DNA from: Tilletia caries | Lineage: Eukaryota > Basidiomycota > Exobasidiomycetes > Tilletiales > Tilletiaceae | Reading direction: 5' to 3' | Assembly: GCA_032718865.1 (NCBI GenBank) | Contig: JALUTQ010000045.1 | Location: forward strand, 1,240,001-1,304,000 | DNA length: 64,000 bases | Part shown: positions 1 to 12,882 of the stretch, one piece after another | Layout: the number at the start of each line of letters is the position of its first letter | Numbering within the stretch: the stretch's first letter is position 1 | Notes under the pieces: generated by a model | What the model was told of the DNA's origin: nothing | The model's input: only the letters and a program-made list of their open reading frames with translations | Databases searched by the model: none | Position numbers and translations under genes: made by a program

Positions 1-349
1 AGTGTGAAACCCAGACCCAGCCCTTGAAATTGAAAAGGGTACGGTGCGACCAACGAACGACCCTTGAATCTTGATATAACCATCAAGCCCTCAACGCAAG
101 CAGCCTCAGTCAGTGATAGCGCAGCCTTGGCTTCCTCAGAGCGTGGCCTTGGCCCAGTAACAAGGTCAGTGGAGACCCAAAGTCGGTGGGTGACAGATCA
201 TTGCGCATCGTTTGGAGGGACAGCCCAGGTTTGAAGGCCGCACGACCGTGCATTATTGCGAGAAAGAGGGGGAAGGGAGAGGGAAGGGTATGTTAATAGA
301 AGGGACCTGCAGTGAGCCCCTAGTCCAGGGCGAAAAGGGATGACCAGTC
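1..349. other. Left edge, no gene seen
   Basis: No open frame here resembles a protein family. The stretch lies downstream of the minus-strand EF-hand-like gene and probably holds its 3' UTR and terminator. No repeat or RNA gene was recognised. Confidence 0.5.
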
Positions 350-1684
350 TCAAGAGAGACGCCTGTTCGTCGTCACAGGCGTATCAGGCCGAGTCTCATC
401 CCGCGGCCCACCCATGCCCGTGCCCAGCAGTCGGTTCTTCGGAACAGGCTTGCCTTCGTCCACGCTCACATCTTCCCGACGGGTCGATACCAGCTCGAGA
501 TTGGCGTCGCTGGGGAAAACCAACGAGAAATCGCGGGGGGGTGTAGGGGTGAGGTTGAGGCGGAAGGTCAGTGAGGGAAGGCATGTCTTCTGGCAGGCTT
601 TGGACTTGGACTTACAAGCCATGTGTAGCGAGATCCCTTTGAGGGAGCAATCAAGAAGAACAGGAGGGCGTGTCAGGATACGGGTTCGTGTAGGGACGGA
701 CCAGCTCACTCTCATTCCTCGTACTCACCTCCACGTCTCGTCCTCGTCGTTCTCTGTCTGTAAGCTATACATGCTCAAGAACCCCTCAAACTGCACATAG
801 AAAAAGACAAAGATTGTCAGTCGAGTCGCATACATGCGCCTCAAACGCTTGAACCAGGAAGAACCGATATACGCACAGTCAACCGCCCCTGCTCATCCAC
901 ATCCAAAAACTCCAAGATCTCCGCCTTGCTCTCCGCCCCAAACGGCGCTCCATTCGTCTCAAACGCGAACCGATCCAACGCAGCGTCGCTCAGCACCGCA
1001 TTATCGTCCGGGTCCGAGCCGAGCACCGGTAGAGGTTCTTGTGTCGTTTGTGGTTGGGAGCACGACGGCGTAGAGGACGACGGGGAGGACGACGACGGAC
1101 CGGCTTGAGGGTTCGGAGCCGTTGATGATAGTGAGCTTGAGCGGGTGGTGGAGTGGGAGGAAGGGGGCAGTACGGTAGACGGACCAAAGGAAGATCGCAT
1201 CTCGTTCCTTCGCGCTTCCTCCTCCTCCCGCCCCCTCGCCGCAGCCTCAGCCTCAGCCTCTGCCTCTGCCTCCGCCTCCGCCTCCGCTTCCTCATCGTCG
1301 TCCTCCCCATCTTGACCATCACCATCGACATCATCTCCGCCTGACGAAGGACCGGCCGGGGTCGATTTGAAGGATGAAGACGAGACGATCCGTCGAGTTC
1401 GCTCCGAGGCCGGCGGCACACTGGCGTACTTTTGAAAGATGTACGAAAGGGCCCGGCGGAACTGGGAAGATCGTCAAAGAAAGGGGGGGGGGGGGAGAGT
1501 TAGCCAATTTTTCTCTCTCGCACGCGCGCACATACTCGAGCACCGCGCCACAAGAGTATAAGGGTCCAAAACGACAATCACATACCTTGGGAGTCAGATC
1601 TCCATCCTCGTCCAACAATGTCTCCCGCCGCGCACCGCCCCGCACGCTGATCGTCGAAGACGTCGCCGTTTTCGCTCCGCTCAT
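350..1684 (-). CDS. EF-hand-like small protein, 308 aa
   Basis: Five exons on the minus strand: 1684-1586, 1461-877, 790-729, 636-616 and 509-350. Joined they give 927 nt with no internal stop, and every junction has a GT donor and AG acceptor. The N-terminal segment reads LDEDGDLTPKFRRALSYIF. An acidic/Ala-Glu and Ser/Pro-rich linker follows, then a loop-like segment LDVDEQGRLTFEGFLSMYSL followed by ETWRDLATHGF. The DVDEQGRLTFEGF stretch looks like a calcium-binding EF-hand loop and resembles the second half of paired EF-hands in Miro-like proteins, but no GTPase or TPR domain is present. The 5' splice site of exon 4 removes what would otherwise be a stop. A calcium-responsive role is inference only; I do not recognise a named gene. 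Confidence 0.6.
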
Positions 1685-2267
1685 CGTGATCCTTTTTTGC
1701 CCCACTGTTTTACCCGCGCGCGCTCGCTTCAGGGCTTGGCCGAAGAGGGTCCACTTGCTTCCTTCGGGTGGGAGGCAAGGGGATTTGGAAATATGGTCGA
1801 CGTTCGAGAGGAGAAGCAGAGCGCTTTGGCCTCTGTCCCTTCCAAATCCAACCAACACTTCCTCAACAGTTTCCCTGGTTAATTTTCGCTCACACTCTCT
1901 CCTCGCGTTTCTCATTTCCGATGTTGTTCTTCCCGTCGCGCGCGCGAGTATGAAAGAGAGAGGAGAGAGGGCTTTACTCGATGTTTCGCTGGTTGGGATT
2001 GCCACGGGGATCGTGGTGTAAGGAAGAGGGTAATAGAGTAATAAGGGCAAGTTGAGAGGAAGTAAGGAGTAAGATAGCTAGTTGCGCAGGAAACATTTGA
2101 CTGGAGATGCTTGGGGAGGAAAGCGAGGAGAAGGAAGAGAAGAAGAAGGTCGACTTCTTGTTAGAAATGTTGAAAGAATGAGTAAAGGGGAGAAAGAATC
2201 TTGGTTGTAAACGATGATGGAGAGAAAGTAAAAGGGGTGAAAGGAGACGGACGCCGCTCTTCTCCCT
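1685..2267. other. Intergenic, promoter side of the EF-hand-like gene
   Basis: Lies between the start of the EF-hand-like gene and the stop of the RGS gene, both on the minus strand. It should hold the former's promoter and the latter's 3' UTR. Purine-rich stretches are visible around 2100-2240; no motif is firm enough to name. Confidence 0.5.
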
Positions 2268-5200
2268 TCAGGAAACGTTCGCACCCACCCCTGCACCCGA
2301 ACCCGTTCCCGCCGCTCGAACCTGGAAATCAGGATGAACACCCCCGGGACCCGCCTGCGCCGTCACATTCGCCCACGCCGCATTCTCGTCCTCCGGCCCA
2401 ATATAGCTCCCACTGCCCCCCAACCCAATCTCCGCAATCCCCCCACTCCGACTCGTCTCCAGCGCGACCGAGTACTCCTCCACATTCCGCACCAGGCTCT
2501 GGAAACGGGCGTCCTTGATGAACCGGGGAACCGAGTCCGTCGCCATCAGCCGGAAGATGTGATCCTGGATACGCTCGTAGAGCCGGACCATCGTCTGCAG
2601 CTGGGACGCGTGCAGCGTCGCGGGACCATATGGGCTGTTGCCGCCCGCAGTAGCCGCAGCACTGGCAGCCGCAGCAGCCGCCGAGAGTCCACTCCGGCCA
2701 CTCGGTCCCAGTGCGACGTTCGGAAGACCAATCGGGTTCGAGGCAGGTGACGACCCGTTCATATCGCTTGGACTGCCAAATTCAGGACGATTGCCCGCCG
2801 ACCTCGCAGCAGCCGCGGCAGCAGCGCTCGGCCCCGGCCCCGTCGCTCCAGTGGCCCCGGCCCCGCCATTGCCTGCACCAGACCCAGTCCCATTAGCATC
2901 CGACCCAGGCCCGCCCTCCAACTGCAGACCCGCTAACCTCCGTTCCAGCTCTAGCTCCTTACCACCCAACCCGGTCCTCGCACCTGCGTCGTTGCTCAAC
3001 ACCCGCTTCATATACCCCACCAACTCCGTGCGCAAGTTGTGCTCGATATTCAGCTCGCACGGACTCGACGGCGCCAGATAGGTGTTGTAGATGACCAGGG
3101 CCATGGTGATCAGGTCCTGCTGATGCTTCTCCATCGCGTTCAGACCGTGTTGCGGCGCATTGGATGACGTTGGCACGCCCGCGGCCAAGTTTGACGGTCC
3201 CAAGGCTTTGTTGCCCAATCTCCGAACCACATTGCTTAGCCCGTGCGCCACTCCGCCCTGGGATGACCCCGAATGCGCCGAGAGCGCATCCTTATCTGCC
3301 CGCTCCCGCTTCGTGACCAGCCGGTCGTCGTCATTCTTGTCCCACGTCGCCCGGACGGCAACGGCACTACTGGTCGTATGGAACCTCCGTTTGAAATCCT
3401 GCACGTCCAGCCAGAAGCTCAAGTTCTCCTCGCAGAAGTTGTTCTTCAAGAACTCGCGGAACAGCGTCCGTAAGGCGGGCTCCTCCAGGATCTGTTTCAG
3501 CCGGTTCGTGTTCGAATCTCGTTGGTTGTACGAGCTCTGCTCATTCGCGATGGCTAGCGCGATCGCGTGGGCGTGCATCGTGTTTGCGCTGATCCCGCTG
3601 TTTTGCATCATAGCGCTCAACCCGGTTGAAGATGACGATAGTGAGGAACCTTGCGAGTCGTGATCCTGGCCCGCCAGGTAGTCGGACCGCAGTCGATCAG
3701 CCTGATTCGACGCCGTCCGAGGTAAGCGCCCGTCTGAGCCAGCCGAAGGGATATTGGACCGTGACCCTTTAAGTTCATTAGACCGAATCTGATTCAAGCT
3801 CCGTCCGCTCGCCGAAGTGACCCTCATATGCTCCATATTCCCATCTACGGCGGTCTCGTAGTCAACAGATGCCTCCCCTCCAGCGTCTCCCGCCCCACCG
3901 CCAGCCAAGTTCGCGTTGTCCAGGCTTTCTTCACCCCTCAGTGGATTAAGGGCACTCGTCGTTGTTCCAACCATCGAAGCAATCGATGGCGAGGCACTCC
4001 GAGCCTGTGTGTACTCGCCCGAATCGCGTAGCGCACTCGGACCAGCGACATTGCCCAAGCCCGAATGCAAGGCCTGTCGGACAATCGCATTATTCGCGCT
4101 TTGAGGAAGGTGCGGCGATCCCTGGCTTGATGCAGCATTCGCCGGCGATCCCGCTCCTGCTCCCCCTCCCCCGGCTAAATTGGCTTGGAACTTAGCCAGG
4201 TAGATCGGTTGGAGGGCTTCATACCCTTCCCAGCGAGCAATGGCGCGGCCAAGGGGCGTGACAGTGTAGATGGCCTTGTGGGAACATCGAAGTTCTCCCT
4301 CTGTCCACTGACCTGGCACGGCCGCGTCTTCGCCTTGGACCACGACGACGGCCCGGTCGTCCGTGTCCTTCCGACTGCGATCGATCACAAGCTCAATGAG
4401 GCCCAATCGGACAAAATGCGCAGCCAGCTCGGCAGCCTCGTCCCGACCGCAGACGGTGGTAAAGTCGCAGAGCCAGTCGAGCGCGGCGATCGCGGTGAAG
4501 GTATGCCGATAGAGAACGGCCGTCTTGGATGCTGAGCCTTTGGGAGGCTTCTCGACCAGATCGGCCATCTCAACACCCAAGGTCCGATCAAACTCTTGTG
4601 CGGAGTTGAGACTGTTGCCCGATGCGCCACCTCCAGCACCCGCACTGCCGCCGCCAGCACCGACTGCCCCACCTTGGGGAGACACTGGTCCAGAGGCACT
4701 GACCGTGTCGGCTATTCTGCCCTGTCCGTAGGGATAGTTGGGCGCGCGACCGACGAATCTTCGGAAGATGACGTAGAGGACGGGGGTGTTGATGAGCAGT
4801 TCGTCGTCAGATGGTCTCCGTTCGAGATGGAGGAGCTTCATGCAGATGGGTTGTGAGGAGAAGACTTTGAGGAGGTGTTCCCCATTGATGCCGTTCTTAG
4901 TGATGAAGCGTTCGAGGATGTGGAGTCCCTTTGGGGTGAGCATGTAGACGCCTCGCTCCTTGAAAATGGCTGAGCTCATATCGGCCGCGTTCTCGATGAG
5001 ACGGGCGTCCATGAAATGTTGGCAGATGCCCTTTGCCATTTCGCGGTTCATGCTGAAGGTGGTTGTTGTTGTTGTTGTGATGACCCGACTGGGTTCATTG
5101 GGGTCCGGCGCCCGGTTCGATTGACTGAACTTGAGAGCGGATAGATTTTCGGCAGCTTCATCGGTGGTGAAGGAGTTCGGGTACGACTTGAAGTACTGCC

Positions 5201-5463
5201 GGTGGGTGGTTAACTGGAGAGAGACAATGAGCGTTGCAAACAGGTCGTGCGTGTCCTGGAAAAGATCAGTGGCAGAAGAGGCAGAATCGAAATGAGAACG
5301 TTAGTTTAAGATGAGGTGAAAGGCACCATGCAGGTGGGCGCTGATGACGACGCACCTTAGCGAACGGCCTGCCCCTGCGTGTCGTTTTCATCATCCTGCT
5401 GCTCGTCTGCTGCCGTGTCCTGGTCGGCAGGTGAGAGTGGACGGAGGAGTCGGAGGCGGACAT
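2268..5463 (-). CDS. RGS/DEP regulator of G-protein signalling, Sst2/FlbA/Thn1 type, 1031 aa
   Basis: Two exons, 5463-5356 and 5255-2268, joined in phase 0 across an intron. The junction reads GRPFAK|DTHDLFATLI, the typical entry to the first DEP domain of this family. An N-terminal DEP region (roughly residues 37-200) is followed by a second DEP-like region (about 285-385, LYRHTFTAIAALDWL). A C-terminal RGS box starts near residue 620 (LKQILEEPALRTLFREFL, EENLSFWLDV). The RGS box is interrupted by low-complexity inserts and resumes at LYERIQDHIFRLMATDSVPR. Family members accelerate GTP hydrolysis on G-alpha and damp pheromone or growth signalling at the plasma membrane; DEP domains tether them to receptors or membranes. 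Long Gly/Ala/Ser-rich inserts explain the length, above that of yeast Sst2. The start at 5463 is an ATG matching the short basic N-terminus seen in relatives. Confidence 0.93.
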
Positions 5464-6721
5464 GTTGTGAGGATGAAGCGAAGAGTGGTGAGTGAATTGA
5501 TGGGAGAAAAGGTGTCCGGAGAACTGAGCGTTGAGCGTGGGCGAGCAGCTCGAGCAATGCTGAAGTGGTGTGAGGCGAGAGACCGATCTATCGAGCTTCT
5601 GAACCTCGTACGCTGCGGGTGGAAATGTGTTGAATGCGCAGTTCGAGGACGGGTGCCTGATACAAGATGCTGTGCGAAGACGAATAGAAGCGAGAGAGAA
5701 GGGACCGGGGTGCGGGGAGCAGATAAAGAGGTAGATACAGAGACAGAGGCAGAAATAGAAGCAGAGTCAGGGTCAGAATCGATGCTGCTCTCCAGTCCGC
5801 CGGGGATCTTTGCACCGCACTCACCCTGATGCCTTGGAGTGAAGACGAAGAAAGACTTGACGACCCACGTCCAGACGCAGCCTTTAGGTGGATGGCACAC
5901 GAACGATGGGAGGTGTCGCAGCCGAGTAATACTACGAAGTCGTGGAGAACGCGTCAGCTATCGTCACAGTCTGGACCCAGAGAGAGTGAGGGCGAGGGAG
6001 GGGGGGAGAGAAGACTCACCTAAGAACGAAGGAGCAAGAACGCAGCCAAAGAACAGCCTTCCGAATCGATCTCCTTATGCGAGAATAACTTCGCTGTTAA
6101 GGTCGGACGCTCGCTGGCTGGACGGGACGGGCTGACTGGCGTTCCTGCGTGGTCGTCCTCCGTGTTTTCTTCCACCCGACGACGGTCCAATATTGACTGA
6201 GTGAGTGAGTGAGAGTGAATGGATGAGTGAGAGCGAACTGGAGGGCGAGTCCCGACATCCGCAGAGTAGACGTGTACAGTAACACTTACGATTTCTAACG
6301 GCTTCATCCTCGCCTCACGCCCGCCCCATAAGACGCCGACAACGCCAGCCCTCAGCTTTGTAATCATCTGAAACACGAACTGAGACAAAAGTGAGACCGG
6401 CCTATGGCTAAATTCAGCCCTTCCTCATATGTCTCATTTGCCTCATAATGTATTTCCGGGCGAGGTCTCCACGCATTCCTCCCAAGTCCACAGCTCGCTC
6501 GAGCCCCGAGTTGGACCCAGTTGGATGTCGCAGTTTCCCAAGTTAGTCCCAGTTCCTTGTTGGCCTGAGGCCCCGAGCGCCGAACGCAGGAGCCTCCAGC
6601 CGCCAGCGCGAGGCTGAGGCGCGATCGGACCACAGAGTGTGTCTTCAATTAGCCAGCATGGATTACTGACTGTGTGAGATGGATGTGTGATGGATGACAA
6701 GGGGCCCCGACGTTGCCAGCT
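5464..6721. other. Intergenic, 1.26 kb, upstream of the RGS gene
   Basis: No open frame here looks like a protein. It should contain the RGS gene promoter and possibly a 5' UTR, and the 3' UTR of the deacetylase gene. A short GAGT-type microsatellite lies around 6197-6235. Nothing else was recognised. Confidence 0.5.
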
Positions 6722-9208
6722 TCAAATCGGCTGGAGGTCCAGCGCCTTCTGGAAGAACTCAGCGATCCCCTGCGGCCCACTCCAGGAGCCCAGCATGACC
6801 TCCGTCGTCGTGAAGGCCTCGCTCTGCTCCACCTCCCCCGCCTTGCGTCCCACCGCCCGAAGCAGGTCCCACACGAACATCGGGTGGTCGTGCGCGCACA
6901 CGATCTTGCTGTGCTTCTTGTACCACTTCCGTAGCTCGGGGTGCGTGCTCGGCACCAGTGGTAGCTCGCTCACCGACGACGATGGCAATCGGCGGTTCGC
7001 GTCCCGTTGGCGTGAGTGCATGTGAGGGGTCGGAGCCGGGCCAGCATTCGCTCCGCCCATCGGACCGCCGTTCATGCCTGACAGCGACCCATCGTTCCCG
7101 AAACTGCCCCCATTGGCCCCCATCCCACCGCCGGCACCACTGCCTCCCGATCCACTCCCACTGGCCCCTCCATTAGCAACATTGCCCACCCACGCTGACA
7201 CAGGTAGTGTCGTCCCCAAGCTCGTTCCCAGCCCGCCAAACACCATACTACACCCAGCGACCCGCCTCCTCACCTCTGTATCCCGCTCCACAAACAAGTT
7301 CATCAACGCATGTCCCGCCCGAATCCCATGCCCCAGCACAACCACCTTCGTGTCCGGATGAGAAAGCTCGATAAAGTTGTCCCAGATGTACAGCACCAGC
7401 TCGTTGATCGCCCGCGCTTGTTGCTCTGTTGATGTCAGCAGTTTTGTGTTCGCTCCAGGTCCCGATGTCGCTGGGCCAACTCCTTGAGCCCCTCCGCCTG
7501 AGGTAACGCCGGTGCCACCGCCGCCATGGCCATTCGTTTGAGCGGCACCATCCACAAAGGCAAGGATCGCCTCTGCCTCGTTCAGAGTCCGACCGTCTGT
7601 CGTGGTAACCTCCTTCTTCGGAAACAGATTGACGTCGAACACCGCCAGCTTGAACGATTGTGCCCACCGCAACACCCCGTCCGTCACATCCAGCACCGCC
7701 TTGAGTTCGTGATGTGGGTTCACCTTCAGCACCGGCTTCTCCGCCCGCAAGTCCGCCAAGTCGTGCACAAACAGCAACACCTGTTTCGCCTCCGCGTCCA
7801 GCATGTGTTCGCTCGCAAACACCGCGTGTTGGAAGTACGGCGCTAGATTCCGGATCAGCGGTACCTGCAGTAAGTTGTACGACTGCCACAGATGTCGAGC
7901 TCGATGATGTCGTATCACCTCCGGAACCCCGACCCTGTTCAGCGTCGCATCGTCGTTCACTCGCGGGTCGAGCTCGGAGGCCGAAATGCTCTTCCAGTAC
8001 TTCTCCTGCACCCTCGCCACCTCCTGCACCGTCCTCTGCGCGATCGTCCCACACGAGATCTCATTCGCACGAAACGGCTCCGGCGCCTCGCCCAAGATCA
8101 CCTTCGTCACCGCCAATGCCGATTTCGCTGTTGCATCCAGATCGTAGCCGCCCTCGAGGACGACAACCAGTCGGCCGTTGGCTAGCGAGCTAAGCATCTG
8201 GGTCATGTGAGCGTATGCCTGAGGCGAAACGTGCATGCCGCCTATCTCGTCGCCGTCTGCGGCGTCAAAGCCGGCGGAAATAATGACAAAGTCCGGGTTG
8301 TACTCTTGTGCGATGGGCATGATGATCCGTTGGAAGGCGTAGAGGTAGTCGCCGTCGCCCATCCCTGAGCAAGGCCAGGGTACATTGACGTTTGTCCCCT
8401 TCCCCGGTCCCGTCCCAACCTGGTCCGAGGCCCCGCCCACTCCGCCGGGGTAGTAGTCCCCATCCTCGTACCGATGGAGAGAAATGTAGAGCGTGTCCGC
8501 AACGTCGAAAAAGGCCTGCTGTGTCCCGTTTCCATGATGTACGTCCCAATCAAGAATGAGGACCTTATCGACCGAGTCTTTCCCGCGTGAATACTTCTGC
8601 TGCAAGAATTTGGTCGCGACCACGACATTGTTGTAGAAGCAGAACCCCATCGCCCGCGACGCTTCGGCGTGATGTCCCGGCGGCCGCACAACGGCAAACC
8701 CATTCCGGATCCGTCTCGACGCGACCGCATCGCACATCTCAATCACGCTCCCACAGCTCAGCCGGGCACAGAGCGCGGTATGTTCGTTGAGGTAGAGCGA
8801 GCTGCTGAGCTCCAGCTGGGCCGAATGGACAGCAAGGATGTGCCGGTTGAACTCGGCGGTTCGTTGGAGCCCTTCGTACATGCCGCTCTCGTGGAAGAGC
8901 TCGATCTCGGACTTGGTCGCCGGCCGGGGCACGATACGTCTCATCCGCGCCAGACAGCCCGAGGAGCGCAGACTGGCGTAGATCCGCAGGATCCGTTCTG
9001 GCTTTTCTGGGTGCGAGTGGGTCGCGTCCGGCGGGGCGTGGAGACCCATGGCGGCGCAGTAGACCAGGCCCGTCTTGTGAGGCGTCGCTTCTTGGTTGGC
9101 ATCTGTGCTTCCGAGGAGGCTTTGCGTGGAGGTGCTGAAGTTGAACTTGGAGTTGACGTGCGGTGCGACGACGTCTGTGTTGCGTTGATGAGCGGTGGAC
9201 ATCATCAT
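6722..9208 (-). CDS. Class II histone deacetylase, HDA1/Clr3 type, 828 aa
   Basis: Single exon. The open frame extends to a TTG at 9220, but the first ATG is at 9208 (MMMSTAHQRN). The deacetylase domain spans about residues 45-400. It has RPPGHHAE (catalytic His pair near 179-180), LDWDVHHGNGTQ (zinc-binding Asp and His near 221-226), GFDAADGDEIGG (zinc-binding Asp) and LEGGYDL. The C-terminal half resembles the Arb2 domain that follows the catalytic domain in HDA1 and Clr3, with Gly-rich inserts around 560-590 and 690-740. Family members remove acetyl groups from histones H3 and H2B in a nuclear co-repressor complex. Catalytic residues appear intact, so an active enzyme is expected. The upstream intergenic region carries a spaced pair of ACGCGT sites. 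Confidence 0.95.
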   Translation of the reverse strand: MMMSTAHQRNTDVVAPHVNSKFNFSTSTQSLLGSTDANQEATPHKTGLVYCAAMGLHAPPDATHSHPEKPERILRIYASLRSSGCLARMRRIVPRPATKSEIELFHESGMYEGLQRTAEFNRHILAVHSAQLELSSSLYLNEHTALCARLSCGSVIEMCDAVASRRIRNGFAVVRPPGHHAEASRAMGFCFYNNVVVATKFLQQKYSRGKDSVDKVLILDWDVHHGNGTQQAFFDVADTLYISLHRYEDGDYYPGGVGGASDQVGTGPGKGTNVNVPWPCSGMGDGDYLYAFQRIIMPIAQEYNPDFVIISAGFDAADGDEIGGMHVSPQAYAHMTQMLSSLANGRLVVVLEGGYDLDATAKSALAVTKVILGEAPEPFRANEISCGTIAQRTVQEVARVQEKYWKSISASELDPRVNDDATLNRVGVPEVIRHHRARHLWQSYNLLQVPLIRNLAPYFQHAVFASEHMLDAEAKQVLLFVHDLADLRAEKPVLKVNPHHELKAVLDVTDGVLRWAQSFKLAVFDVNLFPKKEVTTTDGRTLNEAEAILAFVDGAAQTNGHGGGGTGVTSGGGAQGVGPATSGPGANTKLLTSTEQQARAINELVLYIWDNFIELSHPDTKVVVLGHGIRAGHALMNLFVERDTEVRRRVAGCSMVFGGLGTSLGTTLPVSAWVGNVANGGASGSGSGGSGAGGGMGANGGSFGNDGSLSGMNGGPMGGANAGPAPTPHMHSRQRDANRRLPSSSVSELPLVPSTHPELRKWYKKHSKIVCAHDHPMFVWDLLRAVGRKAGEVEQSEAFTTTEVMLGSWSGPQGIAEFFQKALDLQPI

Positions 9209-9644
9209 GCCTCCTGACAATAGAAACCGATGAAGGGGTTTGGAAAGAGCAGGACAAGCGCGCCGCTTCAGTTCTTGACTTGTCCTTATAAGCCGCAGGA
9301 GCTGGGCTTCCTAACCAAGGCGGGTTGGTGATGGAGGACAGTCTACGGTGGCTTGCGTAGGAGCTGGTGTGAGTACATATGTACTCGGTTGGCTGTTGGT
9401 CTTCTCGAGGAGGCTCGAAACCGAAGAAACACGACGCGTGAAATTCAAACGCGTCTCCTCAAACGAGCGCGCCGCAAAGAGTGATTGAAAGGCTCAGATC
9501 TCAGAAGTCAAGACGGAAACAGAAGCACTGACAGAAGCATCACTGGCGCTCGTCATGCCATTCTTGGAAGCTGTATGCGTCTAGTGTATCATTGCTCAGA
9601 TCCGACTTGAGTTTCGTGTCTAGACACTCGCCCCAGCTCAACGC
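9209..9644. other. Intergenic, upstream of the deacetylase
   Basis: Lies between the start of the deacetylase and the stop of the J-protein, both on the minus strand. It contains the paired ACGCGT sites described separately. No gene was seen. Confidence 0.5.
9433..9455. promoter_or_regulatory. Inverted pair of ACGCGT (MCB-like) sites
   Basis: GACGCGT at 9433-9439 and ACGCGTC at 9449-9455 form an inverted repeat with a 9-bp spacer, about 230 bp upstream of the deacetylase ATG. ACGCGT is the MluI cell-cycle box bound by MBF-type factors in fungi. Function here is inference; the hexamer also occurs by chance in GC-rich DNA. Confidence 0.35.
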
Positions 9645-10765
9645 TCAGGCCGAAACTGAAGCCCTACCTCTGCTCCGCGTCCGCTCGTCTGGTGAACGGC
9701 CCCCCAACCCTATGCGCATCCCGACGGTCCCCAACCACAGAACGACTAGGAAAATCCCCGCTCCTTGACAGAAACGTACCACAGCACTGACATCGTTCCC
9801 ATGCTCCCCCTCCTGCACCGCCGAACCCGAGCCTGTCGATCGTGAGAACCGATCAGAATCACCACCATCACCACCGGAATTTCCTCCAGCGGCTGTTCTC
9901 GCACGCTGCCGCCTTCGCTCCCTCTCCGCTAACCGTTCCAGCCGATCAGCAGGATGCTCATCATGTGTCCCAAAGGACGTCTCAGGACCAGCGCCTCCGC
10001 GACCGAAACCGCCAAAGGCTTGTTTTCCGGATGAATGCGCGTCAGAGGCCCCGCGCGCGGCCCGGGCGCGAGAGGAATCGGATCGTCGACGAGTGTAGTC
10101 CCATGCGTAGGCTGCGCGTGCGCGTCGTTCAGCATTCATGCTGCTTGCGCCTCCGCTGGTGTTATATTGTGCATAAGAGGAGGACGAAGAGCTGCTGCGA
10201 CCTGCATCATATGCTCGTCTGTAGATCACAGAGTGAGGTTCAGTACGGGTCTCTAGAGAGTATGGGAAGTACGAAGTGCCCTGGACACACCTTGATCGTT
10301 CTTGCCCGAGAGTGGCATATGCCTCGCTAACCTCTTGAAATTTGCGCTTCGCATCATCATCGTCTCGATTTACATCTGGATGATACCTTTTAGAGAGCTG
10401 CGCAAAGGCACAGCGAGAAACCAAGATCAGATACATCGACATTTGGGCCTCCTGGTCGCAACGACGAGGGGGTCAGAAATCTCACGTACCTGATAAAATT
10501 GTCTCTTGATGTCCGTCTGTGATGCCGTTCTGGGCACATTGAGGACCGAGTAGAAGTCCGCCGCCTGAGCTGCGCATACTTGACTCGTGGAGAACGTCCG
10601 CCTGGCAATGAGTGGATCTGCCAACCTCAAAGTTTGTGGTAACCGTGAAGGACCAGCGAGTGGAAAGGGTGCCGGCGCCAATGGAGAGCTCGACGAGATC
10701 GGTGCCCAGGACCGCGCAGAGAGGAAGGAAGCGCCTGTGCTTCGCGCGAGAGTTGCCGATGCCAT
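9645..10765 (-). CDS. Mitochondrial DnaJ-like (J-domain) protein, 318 aa
   Basis: Three exons, 10765-10490, 10397-10291 and 10218-9645, sum to 957 nt with consistent phases. The N-terminus is rich in Ser, Ala and Arg and contains RRTFSTS, typical of a mitochondrial presequence. The J domain begins at DFYSVLNVPRTAS (about residue 70), has the diagnostic HPD in LSKRYHPDVNRDD (His98-Pro-Asp100) and ends at EAYATLGQERSRRAYD. A low-complexity Ser/Arg/Gly region follows. A single predicted membrane helix (GIFLVVLWLGTVGMRIGL) lies near the C-terminus. There is no zinc-finger or substrate-binding domain of classical DnaJ, so this is a type III J-protein. It probably recruits a mitochondrial Hsp70 at a membrane. 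The exact orthologue is not recognised. Confidence 0.85.
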
Positions 10766-10997
10766 GGCCAGCGTGTTCGGTGTGCTCGGGCCCGAGGTTG
10801 GTGATGGTTCTGACTTCTTACCGCCTGATGCGAATGCTGACTTTGCAATCGGGAGATGGCTCGGCGTTTAGAGCCAACGCACCGAGTCATCCTTTTGAGC
10901 GCTGCTCTTGCTCAACACCTCGACCTCAAATCTTCAACAGTGCCACTGCTGAGCGTGTCTACTCTGTACGGACGACTTCTCGAATATCTCTCTCTAG

Positions 10998-12233
<1,236 letters not shown>

Positions 12234-12752
12234 TCTCTCTTTGATGATCAAGTGATCACTCCACTCTTTTCCCTCTCCGTTTCTTCACTTCCCTCTCGAC
12301 GGAGTGTCTCCTCTGGTATCTAGACCACAACAACGAACAAGAATCAGAACCAGGCGCGTTACTGTCAACTGCGTTGCGAGCTGTGAGGTCTGCGGCCCTT
12401 CACTTTTTTGACACACGCACAGCTTGGTCGACCAATCCGCACCACTCATCTTCGCTCACAGTAGCTCAAGGAGTAGTCGTCGACCTCTTCATCTCGCACG
12501 CATCCACCGACACTGGTCCGCACTCGTTCACGCATAGCACACAAGTAGTGCTGCTCACAACAGGCCAATCCAAAGCCTGGAACAAGGGTTCAATTTGGTA
12601 CGCACCTTCCCCGCTCGTATCCAGGGGAGTTCACTTCCGCTCGAGGGGCTCGAGTCGGAGGTGGACACCTCTGGCTGCGAGCACCCGCTCGTCCACAAAC
12701 TTGAGCTGATCTGGTACTTTACCATCCTCCCTTCCTCTTTCTCCTACGCGGC

Positions 12753-12882
12753 GTACGACGACGCGCGTTCTCATTTGGTGTACGACGACGCCTGTATGCA
12801 ACGCATGTACGACGACGTGCTTGCACTTTCCACTTGGTGTACGACGACGCCAACCCTCTCCTTGCTTGCGTACGACGACGCA
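12753..12882 (+). repeat. Five spaced copies of GTACGACGACG at the start of gag
   Basis: The 11-mer GTACGACGACG occurs at 12753, 12780, 12807, 12839 and 12870, a spacing of 27, 27, 32 and 31 bases. In the gag-pol frame most copies encode Tyr-Asp-Asp; the fourth copy is out of frame. The repeat straddles the first in-frame ATG (12796), so it may be leader RNA structure, a binding motif or part of the protein. Confidence 0.75.

Noticed and set aside
841..1419. Acidic/Ala-Glu-rich frame as a stand-alone gene
   Set aside because: It is an internal exon of the EF-hand-like gene. Splice sites at both ends connect it to conserved-looking flanking exons.
5391..5900. Gene on the minus strand between the RGS gene and the deacetylase
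   Set aside because: It is Ser/Arg/Pro-rich low complexity, overlaps the RGS first exon and has no family resemblance.
9208..9220. Deacetylase start at 9220
   Set aside because: That codon is TTG. The first ATG in frame is at 9208.
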